Origin: a bacterium
GTDB taxonomy: Bacteria > Spirochaetota > JAHITG01
Assembly (NCBI GenBank): GCA_028711675.1
Contig: JAQTRT010000004.1
Location: forward strand, 1 to 34,133
Reading direction: 5' to 3'
Length of the DNA: 34,133 bases
Shown piece after piece: positions 22,634 through 31,382 of the stretch (its first letter is position 1; each line of letters begins with the position of its first letter). Under the pieces are notes generated by a model, which was not told the origin of the DNA, searched no databases, and saw nothing but the letters and a program-made list of their open reading frames with translations. Position numbers and translations under genes: made by a program.

Positions 22634-24066
22634 TGGCGTTCCTTCTTCTTTTTTTTCTGTCTCTGGTCTTTACTCTTGTCCTGATGAAGTTTTTCCCTGA
22701 TCCTCTCCTGGCCCTTTTGCTGGGATTCGGCACTGCCTTGTTCTATATCAACAGCGCCCTTGTCTTTAACTCTTTTGTCTTTCATACATTGTCGCCCGCT
22801 GTTTTCCTGATCGAATCAGGCCTGTTATGCCTGCTCTTTCTTGTTCCCGGTCCTTTTCGTGTGAAGACAGGTCTGGCCGGAATAAGATCCTTTCTCAGGG
22901 ATAAAACGGATATGCGGATCTTCCTTTTCAGCCTGGCTGTCCTTATTATCAATATCCTGATCAATGCTTACAACGGCCCGGTGGAATGGGATTCGGTCAC
23001 GACCTATGACTTGAGAGCCCGTTATTTTCTTTCCCTCGGGAAGATAACTTCAGTGGAACCAAAAGAGGGGATTTATTTCGGGGTCTTTAAATATCCGATC
23101 CTCTCCACTACTCTTCATCTTTTCTTTTATTTGTTCAAGACCCAGGGTGTAAAAGCGCTTTATTCTTTTTTTGCTTTTTCCCTTTCCATGGGAGTAGGCG
23201 GATTCGTGTATCTCCTGACACAGAGGAGGAGAGCTTCGCTGATATTCGGATTCCTGCTTTTTTTTCTGAGCCCGGTCATCACATTTTATTCCTTCATCTC
23301 ATACCCGAATTTATTGTTCGCCTTTTATTATCTCATCAGCCTGATGACGCTGTTCCTGTTCCTCCGGTCTCGTGAACAAAAATATTTAATTACAAGCGCC
23401 CTGTCTTTGGCTGTATGTTTCTGGATCCGGATGGAGGCAGTGTTCTTCCTGCCTACTGTGTTCTTTCTTTTTTTGTGTTTTAAAAATAAAAAATGGCTGA
23501 AAGATATGATGCTTTATGCTGCTGTTGCTATCCTGGCAGGCTGTATCTGGTATCTGGTCATTTACCTGGAGAACGGTTTAACGGAAAACATGTCCACAGG
23601 GATCTTCAAACTGGGGCAGCGAGCCGATGCACTGAAGAACCTTCACAGTATCAAAACAGGAGTTTTTTATTTGATATTAAAATATTTCGTAGGTTTTATC
23701 AACCATACGGAGATTGTTTTTGGTTCATTTCCTGTTAATATCTTTCTTTATACCTGGTACCTGTTCCCCGTTCTGATGTTTATCAAAAAGGATGAGCAGT
23801 GCTGTTTCGGCCCTTCCTTCTTGATTTGGGCTCTTGTAGCTAACCTGGTCATGTGGTTCATGACCTGGTATTTTGCCTTTGGGGACTGGGCTATCCGTTT
23901 ATCCGGATTAAGGACGCTTCTTCATTTTTATCCGGTTCTTTTTATATTCATCATACAAAAGCTCGTTCTCTGGATGCCGGCCGGTTTTCTGGAAAGAAAA
24001 GCCGGGGCAGGCGAACTGAAGACCAGTCATGAAAAAAAGAGTGATAGCCGTTATCCCGGCCTATAA
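22633..24066 (+). CDS. polytopic membrane protein, putative GT-C glycosyltransferase (GT39-like)
   Basis: A 477-residue protein with about 11-12 hydrophobic segments. After the third or fourth helix comes EWDSVTTYDLRARYFLS (about 118-134), resembling the first-loop acidic motif of PMT_2/GT39-like enzymes, and then YFGVFKYPILSTTLHLFFYLF. No soluble C-terminal domain follows the last helix; the preceding 155-residue gene may supply it. The acceptor and donor are unknown, but a polyprenyl-phosphate sugar is the usual donor for this fold, and the next gene encodes a DPM1-like GT2 that could make one. Start in a TGATG overlap. It overlaps the GT2 gene by 38 bases. Confidence 0.65.
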   Translation: MAFLLLFFLSLVFTLVLMKFFPDPLLALLLGFGTALFYINSALVFNSFVFHTLSPAVFLIESGLLCLLFLVPGPFRVKTGLAGIRSFLRDKTDMRIFLFSLAVLIINILINAYNGPVEWDSVTTYDLRARYFLSLGKITSVEPKEGIYFGVFKYPILSTTLHLFFYLFKTQGVKALYSFFAFSLSMGVGGFVYLLTQRRRASLIFGFLLFFLSPVITFYSFISYPNLLFAFYYLISLMTLFLFLRSREQKYLITSALSLAVCFWIRMEAVFFLPTVFFLFLCFKNKKWLKDMMLYAAVAILAGCIWYLVIYLENGLTENMSTGIFKLGQRADALKNLHSIKTGVFYLILKYFVGFINHTEIVFGSFPVNIFLYTWYLFPVLMFIKKDEQCCFGPSFLIWALVANLVMWFMTWYFAFGDWAIRLSGLRTLLHFYPVLFIFIIQKLVLWMPAGFLERKAGAGELKTSHEKKSDSRYPGL

Positions 24067-24751
24067 TGAATCGGGAAAGATCAGCAGGGTTGTTCAAAAA
24101 GTAAAAGCCCAGAAAAAATGGGTGGACGCGATCCTTGTTGTGGATGATTGTTCCACGGATGATACAGGCCGGGAAGCCCGCCGGGCTGGCGCCCTTGTCA
24201 TCCGGCATACAAAAAATAAAGGTGTAGGGGCAGGTATCCGTACGGGCCTGCGGTACGGATACAGGAAAGGATTTGAAGTGGGTGTTATCCTTTCAGGCGA
24301 TGATCAGCATGTGCCTGCCGAACTGCCTGCTGTGGTGGGACCTGTTCTAGCGAATCATTGTGATCTTGTACAGGGATCGCGGTATATGAGAGGCGGTTCC
24401 ACGGTGAACCAGAACCTTTTCCGGAAACTGACCACATTATTCTACCGGGTCCTTTTTTTTCTTATTACCGGCGTCCCTTGTTCGGATATCACCAACGGAT
24501 TCCGGGCGATCCGTCTGAAGAATATTTTTTCTGATCCTGCGATCGATCTGGACCAGGAGTGGCTGGACCGTTATGAGCTGGAAGTGTACCTCCTGTATAA
24601 GGTTTATACCTCCCGCTCTTTCCGGAAAAGGGAAGTGCCTATTACTATCGTGTATCATCCCGGAAAGGGCAGTACCAAGATGATCCCTCTGCTGGACTGG
24701 TGGAGGATGCTCAGGCCTTTGATCTATTTGAAATTAAGGATAAAAAAATGA
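24029..24751 (+). CDS. glycosyltransferase family 2, DPM1-like
   Basis: A 240-residue GT-A enzyme starting VIAVIPAYNESGKISRVV, with ILVVDDCSTDDTG, HTKNKGVGAGIRTGLRYGY and the metal-binding LSGDDQHVPAELP. SRYMRGGSTVNQNLFRKLTT and DITNGFRAI place it with dolichol/undecaprenyl-phosphate mannosyl- or glucosyl-transferases. It lacks a C-terminal membrane pair, so it acts at the cytoplasmic face. A good hypothesis is that it charges undecaprenyl phosphate with the sugar used by the adjacent GT-C protein. It overlaps the upstream gene by 38 bases and the downstream one by ATGA, a tightly coupled unit. Confidence 0.87.
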   Translation: MKKRVIAVIPAYNESGKISRVVQKVKAQKKWVDAILVVDDCSTDDTGREARRAGALVIRHTKNKGVGAGIRTGLRYGYRKGFEVGVILSGDDQHVPAELPAVVGPVLANHCDLVQGSRYMRGGSTVNQNLFRKLTTLFYRVLFFLITGVPCSDITNGFRAIRLKNIFSDPAIDLDQEWLDRYELEVYLLYKVYTSRSFRKREVPITIVYHPGKGSTKMIPLLDWWRMLRPLIYLKLRIKK

Positions 24752-25740
24752 ACAAGCATTTAAATTATGCTATTTTAAAGAATTATGAGAAGAAAAAAAT
24801 TCTGGTGACAGGCGGAGCCGGTTTTGTCGGCAGTAACCTGGTTAAAGAGCTTATCCAGCTGGGAGCGGATGTAACGGTCCTGGATGACCTGTTCACGGGT
24901 TCCCTGGACCATTTAAAGGGAGTGAACGGCTATCATTTTATTAAAGGAGATGTAAGGGACGAGAAATTGATACCTGAGACTGTCGGGGAGTTTGAATATG
25001 TTTTCCACCTGGCAGCCCGGAACATCATTATTTCCCTGAAGAACCCGAAAGAAGATTACAGCGTCAACATCGGCGGCACCTTGAATTTGCTGATGGCACT
25101 CAGGGACTCGAAGAATCTCCGGAAACTGATCTATTCCTCGTCCGTTTCCATCTACGGGAATCCAAGGTATCTTCCTATCAACGAGGATGATCCTATCAGC
25201 CTGCTGAACCCGTATGCCACCAGTAAATTCGCGGGCGAGAATTATACCGTTGTCTTCTATGAGAACTTTAACCTGCCTGTTACTGTTGTGCGTTATTCCA
25301 ACGTGTACGGGGATTTTCAATCCCCGCGTAATCCTTACTGCGGAGTGGTGGGCAAGTTCATCGAAAAGATCAGCAGGGGCCAGGTTCCTGAGATACACGG
25401 CGACGGCGCCCAGACACGGGATTTTACTTATATCAAGGATGCTGTGGAGGCCACGCTCCTGGCCGGTATCCTGGAAAGAAGCATGGGTGAGATCTTTAAC
25501 GTGGGAACAGGCGTGGAAACGAGCATCAATTATCTGACCGAGGTTCTGCTGGACATCTATGATAAAAAGGAGCTGAAACTGAAATATATCGATAAACGGG
25601 ATATTGATAACATCCGGCGCCGGGTCGTGAACATTGAAAAGATAAGGCAGAAATTAAAATGGTTCCCCCAATATAATCTGAAACGGGGTTTGATGAACAC
25701 AGTGGAGTGGTATGAGAAACACAAGGCAGGGGAGAAATGA
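24748..25740 (+). CDS. NAD-dependent sugar-nucleotide epimerase/dehydratase (GalE-like SDR)
   Basis: A 330-residue extended SDR with ILVTGGAGFVGSNLVKEL, VTVLDDLFTGS, HLAARNIIISLKNP, IYSSSVSIYGNP and Y-x3-K in NPYATSKFAGENY. VVRYSNVYGDFQSP and IHGDGAQTRDFTYIKDAVEA are general features of UDP-glucose 4-epimerase-like enzymes. It could interconvert Glc/Gal or GlcNAc/GalNAc forms, or make a 4-keto intermediate; sequence reading does not decide. The start is the ATG at 24748 overlapping the GT2 stop (ATGA); the frame extends upstream to 24700 only within the GT2 gene. It has a ~15-residue N-terminal extension before the Rossmann strand. Confidence 0.85.
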   Translation: MNKHLNYAILKNYEKKKILVTGGAGFVGSNLVKELIQLGADVTVLDDLFTGSLDHLKGVNGYHFIKGDVRDEKLIPETVGEFEYVFHLAARNIIISLKNPKEDYSVNIGGTLNLLMALRDSKNLRKLIYSSSVSIYGNPRYLPINEDDPISLLNPYATSKFAGENYTVVFYENFNLPVTVVRYSNVYGDFQSPRNPYCGVVGKFIEKISRGQVPEIHGDGAQTRDFTYIKDAVEATLLAGILERSMGEIFNVGTGVETSINYLTEVLLDIYDKKELKLKYIDKRDIDNIRRRVVNIEKIRQKLKWFPQYNLKRGLMNTVEWYEKHKAGEK

Positions 25741-25808
25741 CCGGTCCGGTCAAGCCCCCACATTTAATTTTTTTTTGCTAATTTATTTTAAAAGAATAGG
25801 TTAACGAT

Positions 25809-27083
25809 ATGGAAAATATTTTAATGAGAGATAAGATCAATGCATTTTTTGACCGGGCTATCCGGGTCAGCCTTATTGTTTTTGCCGTCGGGTCCCCTTT
25901 CTCCATCAGTTTTGCCCAATTCGGCCTTGTTCCGGCCATTCTCTTCTGGCTCACCCAGGGAATACTCAATAAGTTCAAAGGTGTAAAAGGAACGCCGGTT
26001 GATATTCCCGTGATGATATTCCTGGCCGGACAGCTGATCACCAGTATCTTCTGTGAATATTCCAAAACAGCTTTTGCGGAATACCAGGGTGAATGGCAGA
26101 TCCTGATGCTGTATGTGATCATGAACAAGGTAGACCGGGAGTTCGGTAAAAAGCTCATTAAGATCCTTTTTGTCGTCTGTGTTCTCGTTTCCCTTTTCGG
26201 GTTTTACCAGCATTTTACCGGATGGGGCCTGAAGATACATAATTTCAGGGTCGAGGCCATCCGCCTGAAAACAAGCACCTATATTTTTTATGATATCGTA
26301 GGAGGGTTCGGGCTTCATCTTACGTTCGGCGGGTATTATATGATGATCGCCCTGCTGGGCTGGGTTTATCTTATCAGGGAAAAAAAGAACAGGCTGTTTT
26401 TTATCATCGGCACGGTCATCATCACCCTGGCGGTCGTGGGGAGCTATGCGCGTACCGCCTGGTTCGGGATCCTGGCCGGGGCCTTGTTTCTGATCTTTAT
26501 CCTGGTAAAGGAGAAGAAAAAACTGTTATCATGCCTTTTGATCCTTCTGCTGGTTGTGGGAAGTATGATGTTCCTGAAACCTGTCCGTAACAGGGCTTTA
26601 AGCATCAAGAACCTTACACATGACAGACGTTACCAGATCTGGCGGGTAGCCCTGCTGATGATCAAAGACCATCCTTTCCTGGGCGTCGGGAACGGCAATT
26701 TTATGAGATATTATCCCGGGTACGCTATGAAAGAAACCCCGGGTTCCCTGTTCCCTCCGGATAAGCCCATGGGCCATCCGCACAATGATCTGCTCATTGT
26801 TTATCTGACCGCGGGTCTGACAGGTTTCATCGGATACCTGCTTATGTGGTTCACGCTTTTTCAGCAGGGATTGAAATATATGAGGACCAGCCCGGACCAA
26901 AAGTACCTGATGGCAGGCCTGCTGGCCGGTCTGGCGGCTTTTTTTGTGGCAGGTCTGGGCCAGTGTTATTTTACGGCCAGTACGAATTCCATGCTCCTCT
27001 GGTTCTTCATCAGCATGGTTTCTCTTTTATTGATGGAAAAAGATAAGCAGGATTTCCCCGTTAATCCGTTTAGGAGAAAATGA
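25809..27083 (+). CDS. O-antigen ligase family membrane protein (WaaL/Wzy-like), second of three
   Basis: A 424-residue polytopic protein, about 11 membrane segments. It matches the PF04932 pattern well: VGSYARTAWFGILAGALFL (R-x3-G helix), RYQIWRVALLMIKDHPFLGV, GNGNFMRYYPGY, and a periplasmic loop ending PMGHPHNDLLIVYLTAGLTG, where the H-x-H-N-x3-L block is the classic ligase/polymerase element. Of the three such proteins here this one looks most like a typical O-antigen ligase, but ligase and polymerase cannot be separated by reading. The 68-base gap upstream has a run of nine T and no clear promoter. Its stop overlaps the start of a small membrane protein. Confidence 0.87.
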   Translation: MENILMRDKINAFFDRAIRVSLIVFAVGSPFSISFAQFGLVPAILFWLTQGILNKFKGVKGTPVDIPVMIFLAGQLITSIFCEYSKTAFAEYQGEWQILMLYVIMNKVDREFGKKLIKILFVVCVLVSLFGFYQHFTGWGLKIHNFRVEAIRLKTSTYIFYDIVGGFGLHLTFGGYYMMIALLGWVYLIREKKNRLFFIIGTVIITLAVVGSYARTAWFGILAGALFLIFILVKEKKKLLSCLLILLLVVGSMMFLKPVRNRALSIKNLTHDRRYQIWRVALLMIKDHPFLGVGNGNFMRYYPGYAMKETPGSLFPPDKPMGHPHNDLLIVYLTAGLTGFIGYLLMWFTLFQQGLKYMRTSPDQKYLMAGLLAGLAAFFVAGLGQCYFTASTNSMLLWFFISMVSLLLMEKDKQDFPVNPFRRK

Positions 27084-27475
27084 ATTTGGCTTACGGTATC
27101 CTGGTATTATTGGTCTCCCATGTGCTTTTTTTATTCAGGAACAAAGAGGTCATTGTCCTTCTGTTTTCCGTGGATACGCTGGTCCTGTCCCTCCTCCTCC
27201 CTCTTTTTTTTCGTTTCATTCTCGTTCTTCTTTTTGTTGTTTATCTCTTGTCCCATTTAAGGACAGGATTCCCGGTGCTGAAAAACCATGGTTTTTTTTT
27301 CCTTGTCCTGCTGCTGGGCAGCTGTTATTTTTACGCTTATTATTTTTTCATCATCCATTTCCCTTATCTGGTCCATCGGACCATGCCCCCGGATAAACTG
27401 GCGGTTTTTCCCTGCCTGATCCTTTTTTTCGCCGGATGGCTTGTGGCATATGAGAAATATTTTAAAAAACCTTAA
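27080..27475 (+). CDS. small integral membrane protein of unknown function
   Basis: A 131-residue, almost wholly hydrophobic protein with four to five predicted membrane segments (about 2-20, 24-60 as one or two, 70-93 and 108-124). I recognise no family. It overlaps the upstream ligase-like gene by four bases and the downstream one by 26, so its expression is tied to both. This position suggests a small partner or regulator of a Wzy/WaaL-type protein, or a degenerate remnant of a larger membrane protein. Codon use looks ordinary for the locus, and the frame is intact, which supports a real gene. Confidence 0.65.
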   Translation: MNLAYGILVLLVSHVLFLFRNKEVIVLLFSVDTLVLSLLLPLFFRFILVLLFVVYLLSHLRTGFPVLKNHGFFFLVLLLGSCYFYAYYFFIIHFPYLVHRTMPPDKLAVFPCLILFFAGWLVAYEKYFKKP

Positions 27476-28763
27476 TATCCATGATTACCTGATCATGCTG
27501 CTCCTGTTGATCCCTTTTTTCCCTTTGAGCCCCATCCCTTTCTCCATCGGCCATATTTACTGTCATGAGATCATCGTTTTGTCCTATTCTCTGGGGAACC
27601 TTCTCCTTTTCCTTTTTAATAAAGAGGAGAGAAAAAGTATTGTCCGTTTTAACGATATCCAGAAAACCGGACTGATGCTCCTTATCTTCGTTCTCATTAA
27701 TTTCCTGTTCTCGTTCCAGCTTTTGAAAGGCATGGATCAGGCCAATTTCATCAAAAGCATCAAGGTCCACATTAATGTGCTTCGGGGATACGGCGCGTTC
27801 TTCATGGTCTTTATTCTTTTCAGTCATAATGTACGGAAGAGTACATTAAAGACTAAAGGCATCATCACCCTGCTCTTTACGGTCTTTTGCATCAATCTGT
27901 TGTTTTTTTTTATCCTGCTGCTTCCTCATGTGGAATTAAAGAAACTGATCCTGAACACCCAGTATTATCTTGAGTTCAGGAATAAATCCATTGATTATAA
28001 ATATAATTTTCCGGACGGTGCGTACGCACTGTTCATTATGGCTTTTTCCCATTATCTTTTCTGCTGTTATCAAAAAACATACCAGAGGATTCTCCTGGGA
28101 TTCGGATTTATCCTGAGCATTATCACGATCTTCGCCACTTTTTCAAGGATCTTTTTACCGGGATTTTTCCTGCTTATCCTTTTCTTCCTTATTTTCCTTT
28201 ATCCCGGGAAAGTAAAGCTGGTCTTCCTGGGTTTGGGGGCCTTTTTCCTTTCCCTGGGCGGGTTCCGGATTATCTGGGAGCGCCTGGTCCATTACCGGTT
28301 CAATATTACAGGGATCGGCTCAGGCCGTTTTGTTCTGGTGAGCTCCATTTTTAATATTTTTGCTGATAACATCAATAACCTTCTATACGGGATCGGGACA
28401 GGAAATTATTTTTATTATACGCATTCCTATGTGCTTAATCCGATCTTTGTGGGCTACAGCACTCCGCATAACCAGTTCCTGACTGTCCTGACCGATACGG
28501 GTCTGTTGGGGTATTTTCTTTTTTTATTTTTCCTTCTCTCGCTCATCAGGCAGGCCTGGAAAAATGCACGCTCCGTGCTCCTTCCTGAAATGAAAACGTT
28601 TTACCTGGGCCTTATGGGCCTGTTCCTGACATTCTGTTCTATGTCCTTGTTTGCTGAGATGATCGTCAGTTATCATCCGCCCATGAACCATTATCTGGTC
28701 TATCTCTGGATGGTCTTAAGCCTCTGCAGTGTCCCCGGTGATGTGTCCTGCCATGAAGCATAA
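27450..28763 (+). CDS. O-antigen polymerase/ligase family membrane protein (Wzy-like), third of three
   Basis: A 437-residue polytopic protein, about 11-12 membrane segments. Typical elements are IFATFSRIFLPGFFLLILFF (the R-x3-G-type helix), NITGIGSGRFVLVSSIFNIF, LLYGIGTGNYFYY and YSTPHNQFLTVLTDTGLLGYF, the H-N-x2-L block of the family. It differs clearly in sequence from the two others, so it is not a recent duplicate. ATG 27450 is preferred over the TTG at 27441 on start-codon strength; neither has a strong ribosome site and translation is probably coupled to the upstream small gene. The downstream flippase starts within its last codons, a hint that this one may be the Wzy of the repeat unit. 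Confidence 0.82.
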   Translation: MRNILKNLNIHDYLIMLLLLIPFFPLSPIPFSIGHIYCHEIIVLSYSLGNLLLFLFNKEERKSIVRFNDIQKTGLMLLIFVLINFLFSFQLLKGMDQANFIKSIKVHINVLRGYGAFFMVFILFSHNVRKSTLKTKGIITLLFTVFCINLLFFFILLLPHVELKKLILNTQYYLEFRNKSIDYKYNFPDGAYALFIMAFSHYLFCCYQKTYQRILLGFGFILSIITIFATFSRIFLPGFFLLILFFLIFLYPGKVKLVFLGLGAFFLSLGGFRIIWERLVHYRFNITGIGSGRFVLVSSIFNIFADNINNLLYGIGTGNYFYYTHSYVLNPIFVGYSTPHNQFLTVLTDTGLLGYFLFLFFLLSLIRQAWKNARSVLLPEMKTFYLGLMGLFLTFCSMSLFAEMIVSYHPPMNHYLVYLWMVLSLCSVPGDVSCHEA

Positions 28764-30183
28764 ATTCTTAAAAAACGCCTCATTTTATTTTTCCGCCAAG
28801 ATCGTCTCGTTTATTTGTTCCTTCTTTGCGGCTGTCCTGATGGGCCGCTACCTCGGGGTCAGCCATTACGGTATCTATAGTTTTGCCATAGCCATCGGGA
28901 ATATCCTTGTGGTTTTCCTGAACATGGGAGCGCGCAATTTTATCACGCGCGAGATCATTCATCAGTCGCGTTTCATCGACCGGTTCCTGGGTAATATTTT
29001 CCTGATCCGCTTTATCCTTGTCTTATTGATGGAAGCGGGATTATTCATATATTTACAATTGAGCCGTTTCGATACTTTGACCAATATCGTCGTGGTCGTG
29101 GTGGTCAATACGGTTTTCCTGAATTCTTTCCTGATGATCTACTTTGCCCTGTACAGGGCAAAGGAGGTCTATACCATTGAGATCCTGAACGAGATCATCA
29201 TAAGTGCCCTGACCGTTCTGGGGTATTTCGTCATATTACGGAGCGGATACCGGATCAAGACCCTTGTCCTTTTCCTTCTGTCGCTCTCGTTTGTCCAGAA
29301 CCTGATCCTGGGCTACCGTTCCGCCAGACTGATGAACATATCCTGGACCGGTTCTCTGAGGAGGGCGAATCTTAAGGATGCTGTAAAGGTTTTTTATGAC
29401 ACACTTCCTTTTTTCCTGACCTCGGTTTTTTCCGTTATTTATTTCCGCATCGCCACGATCATGCTGAGGATGTACTGTTCTTCCTGGGAAGTGGGATTAT
29501 ATTCCAGTGCCTATAAGTTCCTGGAAATGAGCTCCTATCTGCCTGATACCATCGTTTACATCCTGTTCCCCATCCTGATCAAGCAGTCTCTGAAAAACCA
29601 CAAGAACCTTGTTTTTTATTACCAGAAGGTCTTCAAGTTCTTTCTCCTGATCGTCATTCCCCTGGCCCTGATCCTTAATATTTATTCGGGCGATGTGATC
29701 CGCCTTATCTGGGGCCCTCAGTTTTTTTCCGCGGGCCGCCCGCTCAGGGTCCTGGCTTTTGCTATTATTTTCCTTTTCTTCAATTATATCATGGGTAATA
29801 TCATTGTAGCCCTGAAACAGGAGAAATACCTGACGCTCAATACCTTTATCACAGCGCTGGTCAATATAGCGGCTAATCTTTATTTCATCCCCCGGTATAA
29901 GGAACTGGGCGCAGCCTGGACCACGATCATTTCCGAAGGCTTGTTCTGTGTGTTGAATTATATCGTCATCAGCCGGACCCTTACCCGTCAGGCCATGCCT
30001 CTTCCTGTGTTCAGCAGGATCATAGGCGTTAATATCCTTTTTATTGTGTTTATCCGGTTCGTTTCCATCCCGTCCCTTTTTGTGGGTCCTCTGGTCTATC
30101 TGGCCTTTTATACCGGCCTGGTCCTTCTTTTCAGGGTCCTGGACGAATCGGATTATCGGCTGATCAGCGTGAACAGATCATGA
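28753..30183 (+). CDS. polysaccharide flippase (Wzx, MOP superfamily)
   Basis: A 476-residue protein with about 12-14 membrane segments that would move undecaprenyl-diphosphate-linked repeat units across the inner membrane. The N-terminal pattern KHKFLKNASFYFSAKIVSFI then MGRYLGVSHYGIYSFAIAIG, and LRVLAFAIIFLFFNYIMGNI near the C-terminal third, are characteristic of Wzx/RfbX proteins. It is the only flippase in the window and no ABC exporter pair is present, so the polymer is probably made by the Wzx/Wzy route. ATG 28753 overlaps the upstream stop region by 11 bases; GTG 28729 and ATG 28741 are in-frame alternatives. Confidence 0.88.
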   Translation: MKHKFLKNASFYFSAKIVSFICSFFAAVLMGRYLGVSHYGIYSFAIAIGNILVVFLNMGARNFITREIIHQSRFIDRFLGNIFLIRFILVLLMEAGLFIYLQLSRFDTLTNIVVVVVVNTVFLNSFLMIYFALYRAKEVYTIEILNEIIISALTVLGYFVILRSGYRIKTLVLFLLSLSFVQNLILGYRSARLMNISWTGSLRRANLKDAVKVFYDTLPFFLTSVFSVIYFRIATIMLRMYCSSWEVGLYSSAYKFLEMSSYLPDTIVYILFPILIKQSLKNHKNLVFYYQKVFKFFLLIVIPLALILNIYSGDVIRLIWGPQFFSAGRPLRVLAFAIIFLFFNYIMGNIIVALKQEKYLTLNTFITALVNIAANLYFIPRYKELGAAWTTIISEGLFCVLNYIVISRTLTRQAMPLPVFSRIIGVNILFIVFIRFVSIPSLFVGPLVYLAFYTGLVLLFRVLDESDYRLISVNRS

Positions 30184-31382
30184 AAGATAAGAGCGTTCTC
30201 TTCATTGCTTATGACAGCCTTACGAAACCCATCCTGCAGTCACAGGGTCTGCCGCATCTCCGGATGCTGTGCCGGAACGGATTCCGCTGCGGGCTGGTCA
30301 CGTTCGAAACAAAGGCCCCTGACCGCCTGGAGGCTGAAAAACTCCTGGGCCCTGTCAGATGGTATCCGGTCAGACAGCGGCTGCTGAGGCTCAAACCGCA
30401 GAGCTTATGGGATATCCTTCAAGGTGTGTTCCGTGTTTTTTTTATCCTGTTGAAAGACCGGTATGCCATTCTTCACTGCCGGAGTCATATTGCAGAAGCC
30501 ATAGGCCTGGTTAATTCGCTTCTCTTACGGAAAAAGAATATTTTTGATATGAGAGGGCTTTATCCGGACGAGTATGTGCTTTCCGGCTATATCAGGAAAC
30601 GGTCCTTTCTGTATAAGCTCTATAAGAGCCTGGAATATGTGGAGGTGAAGCTTTGCTCCAGAGTGGTCGTGGTTTCGGAACGGTTCAGAAAATATATCAA
30701 TCTTCTGTATCTCCATGACCGGCCCGGGTCAGGGAAGATCCGGGTCATTCCCTGTGCTGCGGACCTGAGCCGTTTCAGGTACAACAGCCCGGCACGCCGC
30801 AGGATCAGGACGGCACTGAACCTGGAGAAGCGACTGGTATTTGTGTATTCCGGGTCTCTGGCTGAGTGGCATTTATGGAGAAAGTCAATTGATTTTTTCA
30901 GGGTCATCAGGAAGAGGATCCGGAATGCTTTTTTCCTGTTCCTGACATATGAACCCAGCCGGCCTGTAGAGGAATATTTTAAAGAGAAGAAAGTCAATTC
31001 AAGGGACTTTCGCATTCTGAACCTGAGATCCGAAGATGTCCCCTCTTATCTCCTGGCCGGTGACTTTGGCTTGATGTTCATCCGTCCGGATATTTCCAAA
31101 CAGGTCTGTTCGCCGATCAAGTTCGGCGAATACCTGGCTTGCGGCCTCCCTGTCATTACCAATTACGGAATTGGGGATACGGCCCGATACATCGGCCGGT
31201 ACAAGACCGGTCTTCTGTACACTATGGATGAACTGTCGCGGCCGGGTATGATCAATATGAAATTCATGACAGAGTCCGGTAAAGTAAAAAGGCTCAATGG
31301 CCCGGCCGTAGCCCGGAGGTTTTTTGATCTCCGGAGCGCGGTTCGTGCTTACAGGCGTATTTACGAGGAATTGCTCTCTTGA
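30180..31382 (+). CDS. glycosyltransferase family 4
   Basis: A 400-residue GT-B enzyme, fairly basic. The N-terminal domain has ILHCRSHIAEAIGL and IFDMRGLYPDEYVLSGYI, then CSRVVVVSERFRKYI and IRVIPCAADLSRF. The donor domain begins FVYSGSLAEWHLWRKSIDFF and contains FGLMFIRPDISKQVCSPIKF-type residues leading to GEYLACGLPVITNYGIGDT, where the conserved acidic residue binds the donor. Its role is addition of a sugar to the growing repeat unit; specificity is unknown. Overlap with the flippase stop is ATGA, and the next gene starts as TTGA on its own stop, so it is in the same operon. Confidence 0.85.
   Translation: MKDKSVLFIAYDSLTKPILQSQGLPHLRMLCRNGFRCGLVTFETKAPDRLEAEKLLGPVRWYPVRQRLLRLKPQSLWDILQGVFRVFFILLKDRYAILHCRSHIAEAIGLVNSLLLRKKNIFDMRGLYPDEYVLSGYIRKRSFLYKLYKSLEYVEVKLCSRVVVVSERFRKYINLLYLHDRPGSGKIRVIPCAADLSRFRYNSPARRRIRTALNLEKRLVFVYSGSLAEWHLWRKSIDFFRVIRKRIRNAFFLFLTYEPSRPVEEYFKEKKVNSRDFRILNLRSEDVPSYLLAGDFGLMFIRPDISKQVCSPIKFGEYLACGLPVITNYGIGDTARYIGRYKTGLLYTMDELSRPGMINMKFMTESGKVKRLNGPAVARRFFDLRSAVRAYRRIYEELLS

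Noticed and set aside
25739-25776. Intrinsic terminator after the SDR epimerase gene
   Set aside because: GACCGG-T-CCGGTC is a neat dyad but would leave only a 4-bp stem with a usable loop, and the run of nine T lies 16 bases away rather than next to it.
27441-27449. TTG start for the third polymerase/ligase
   Set aside because: An ATG three codons later (27450) is a stronger start and neither has a distinct ribosome site; the difference is only three residues.
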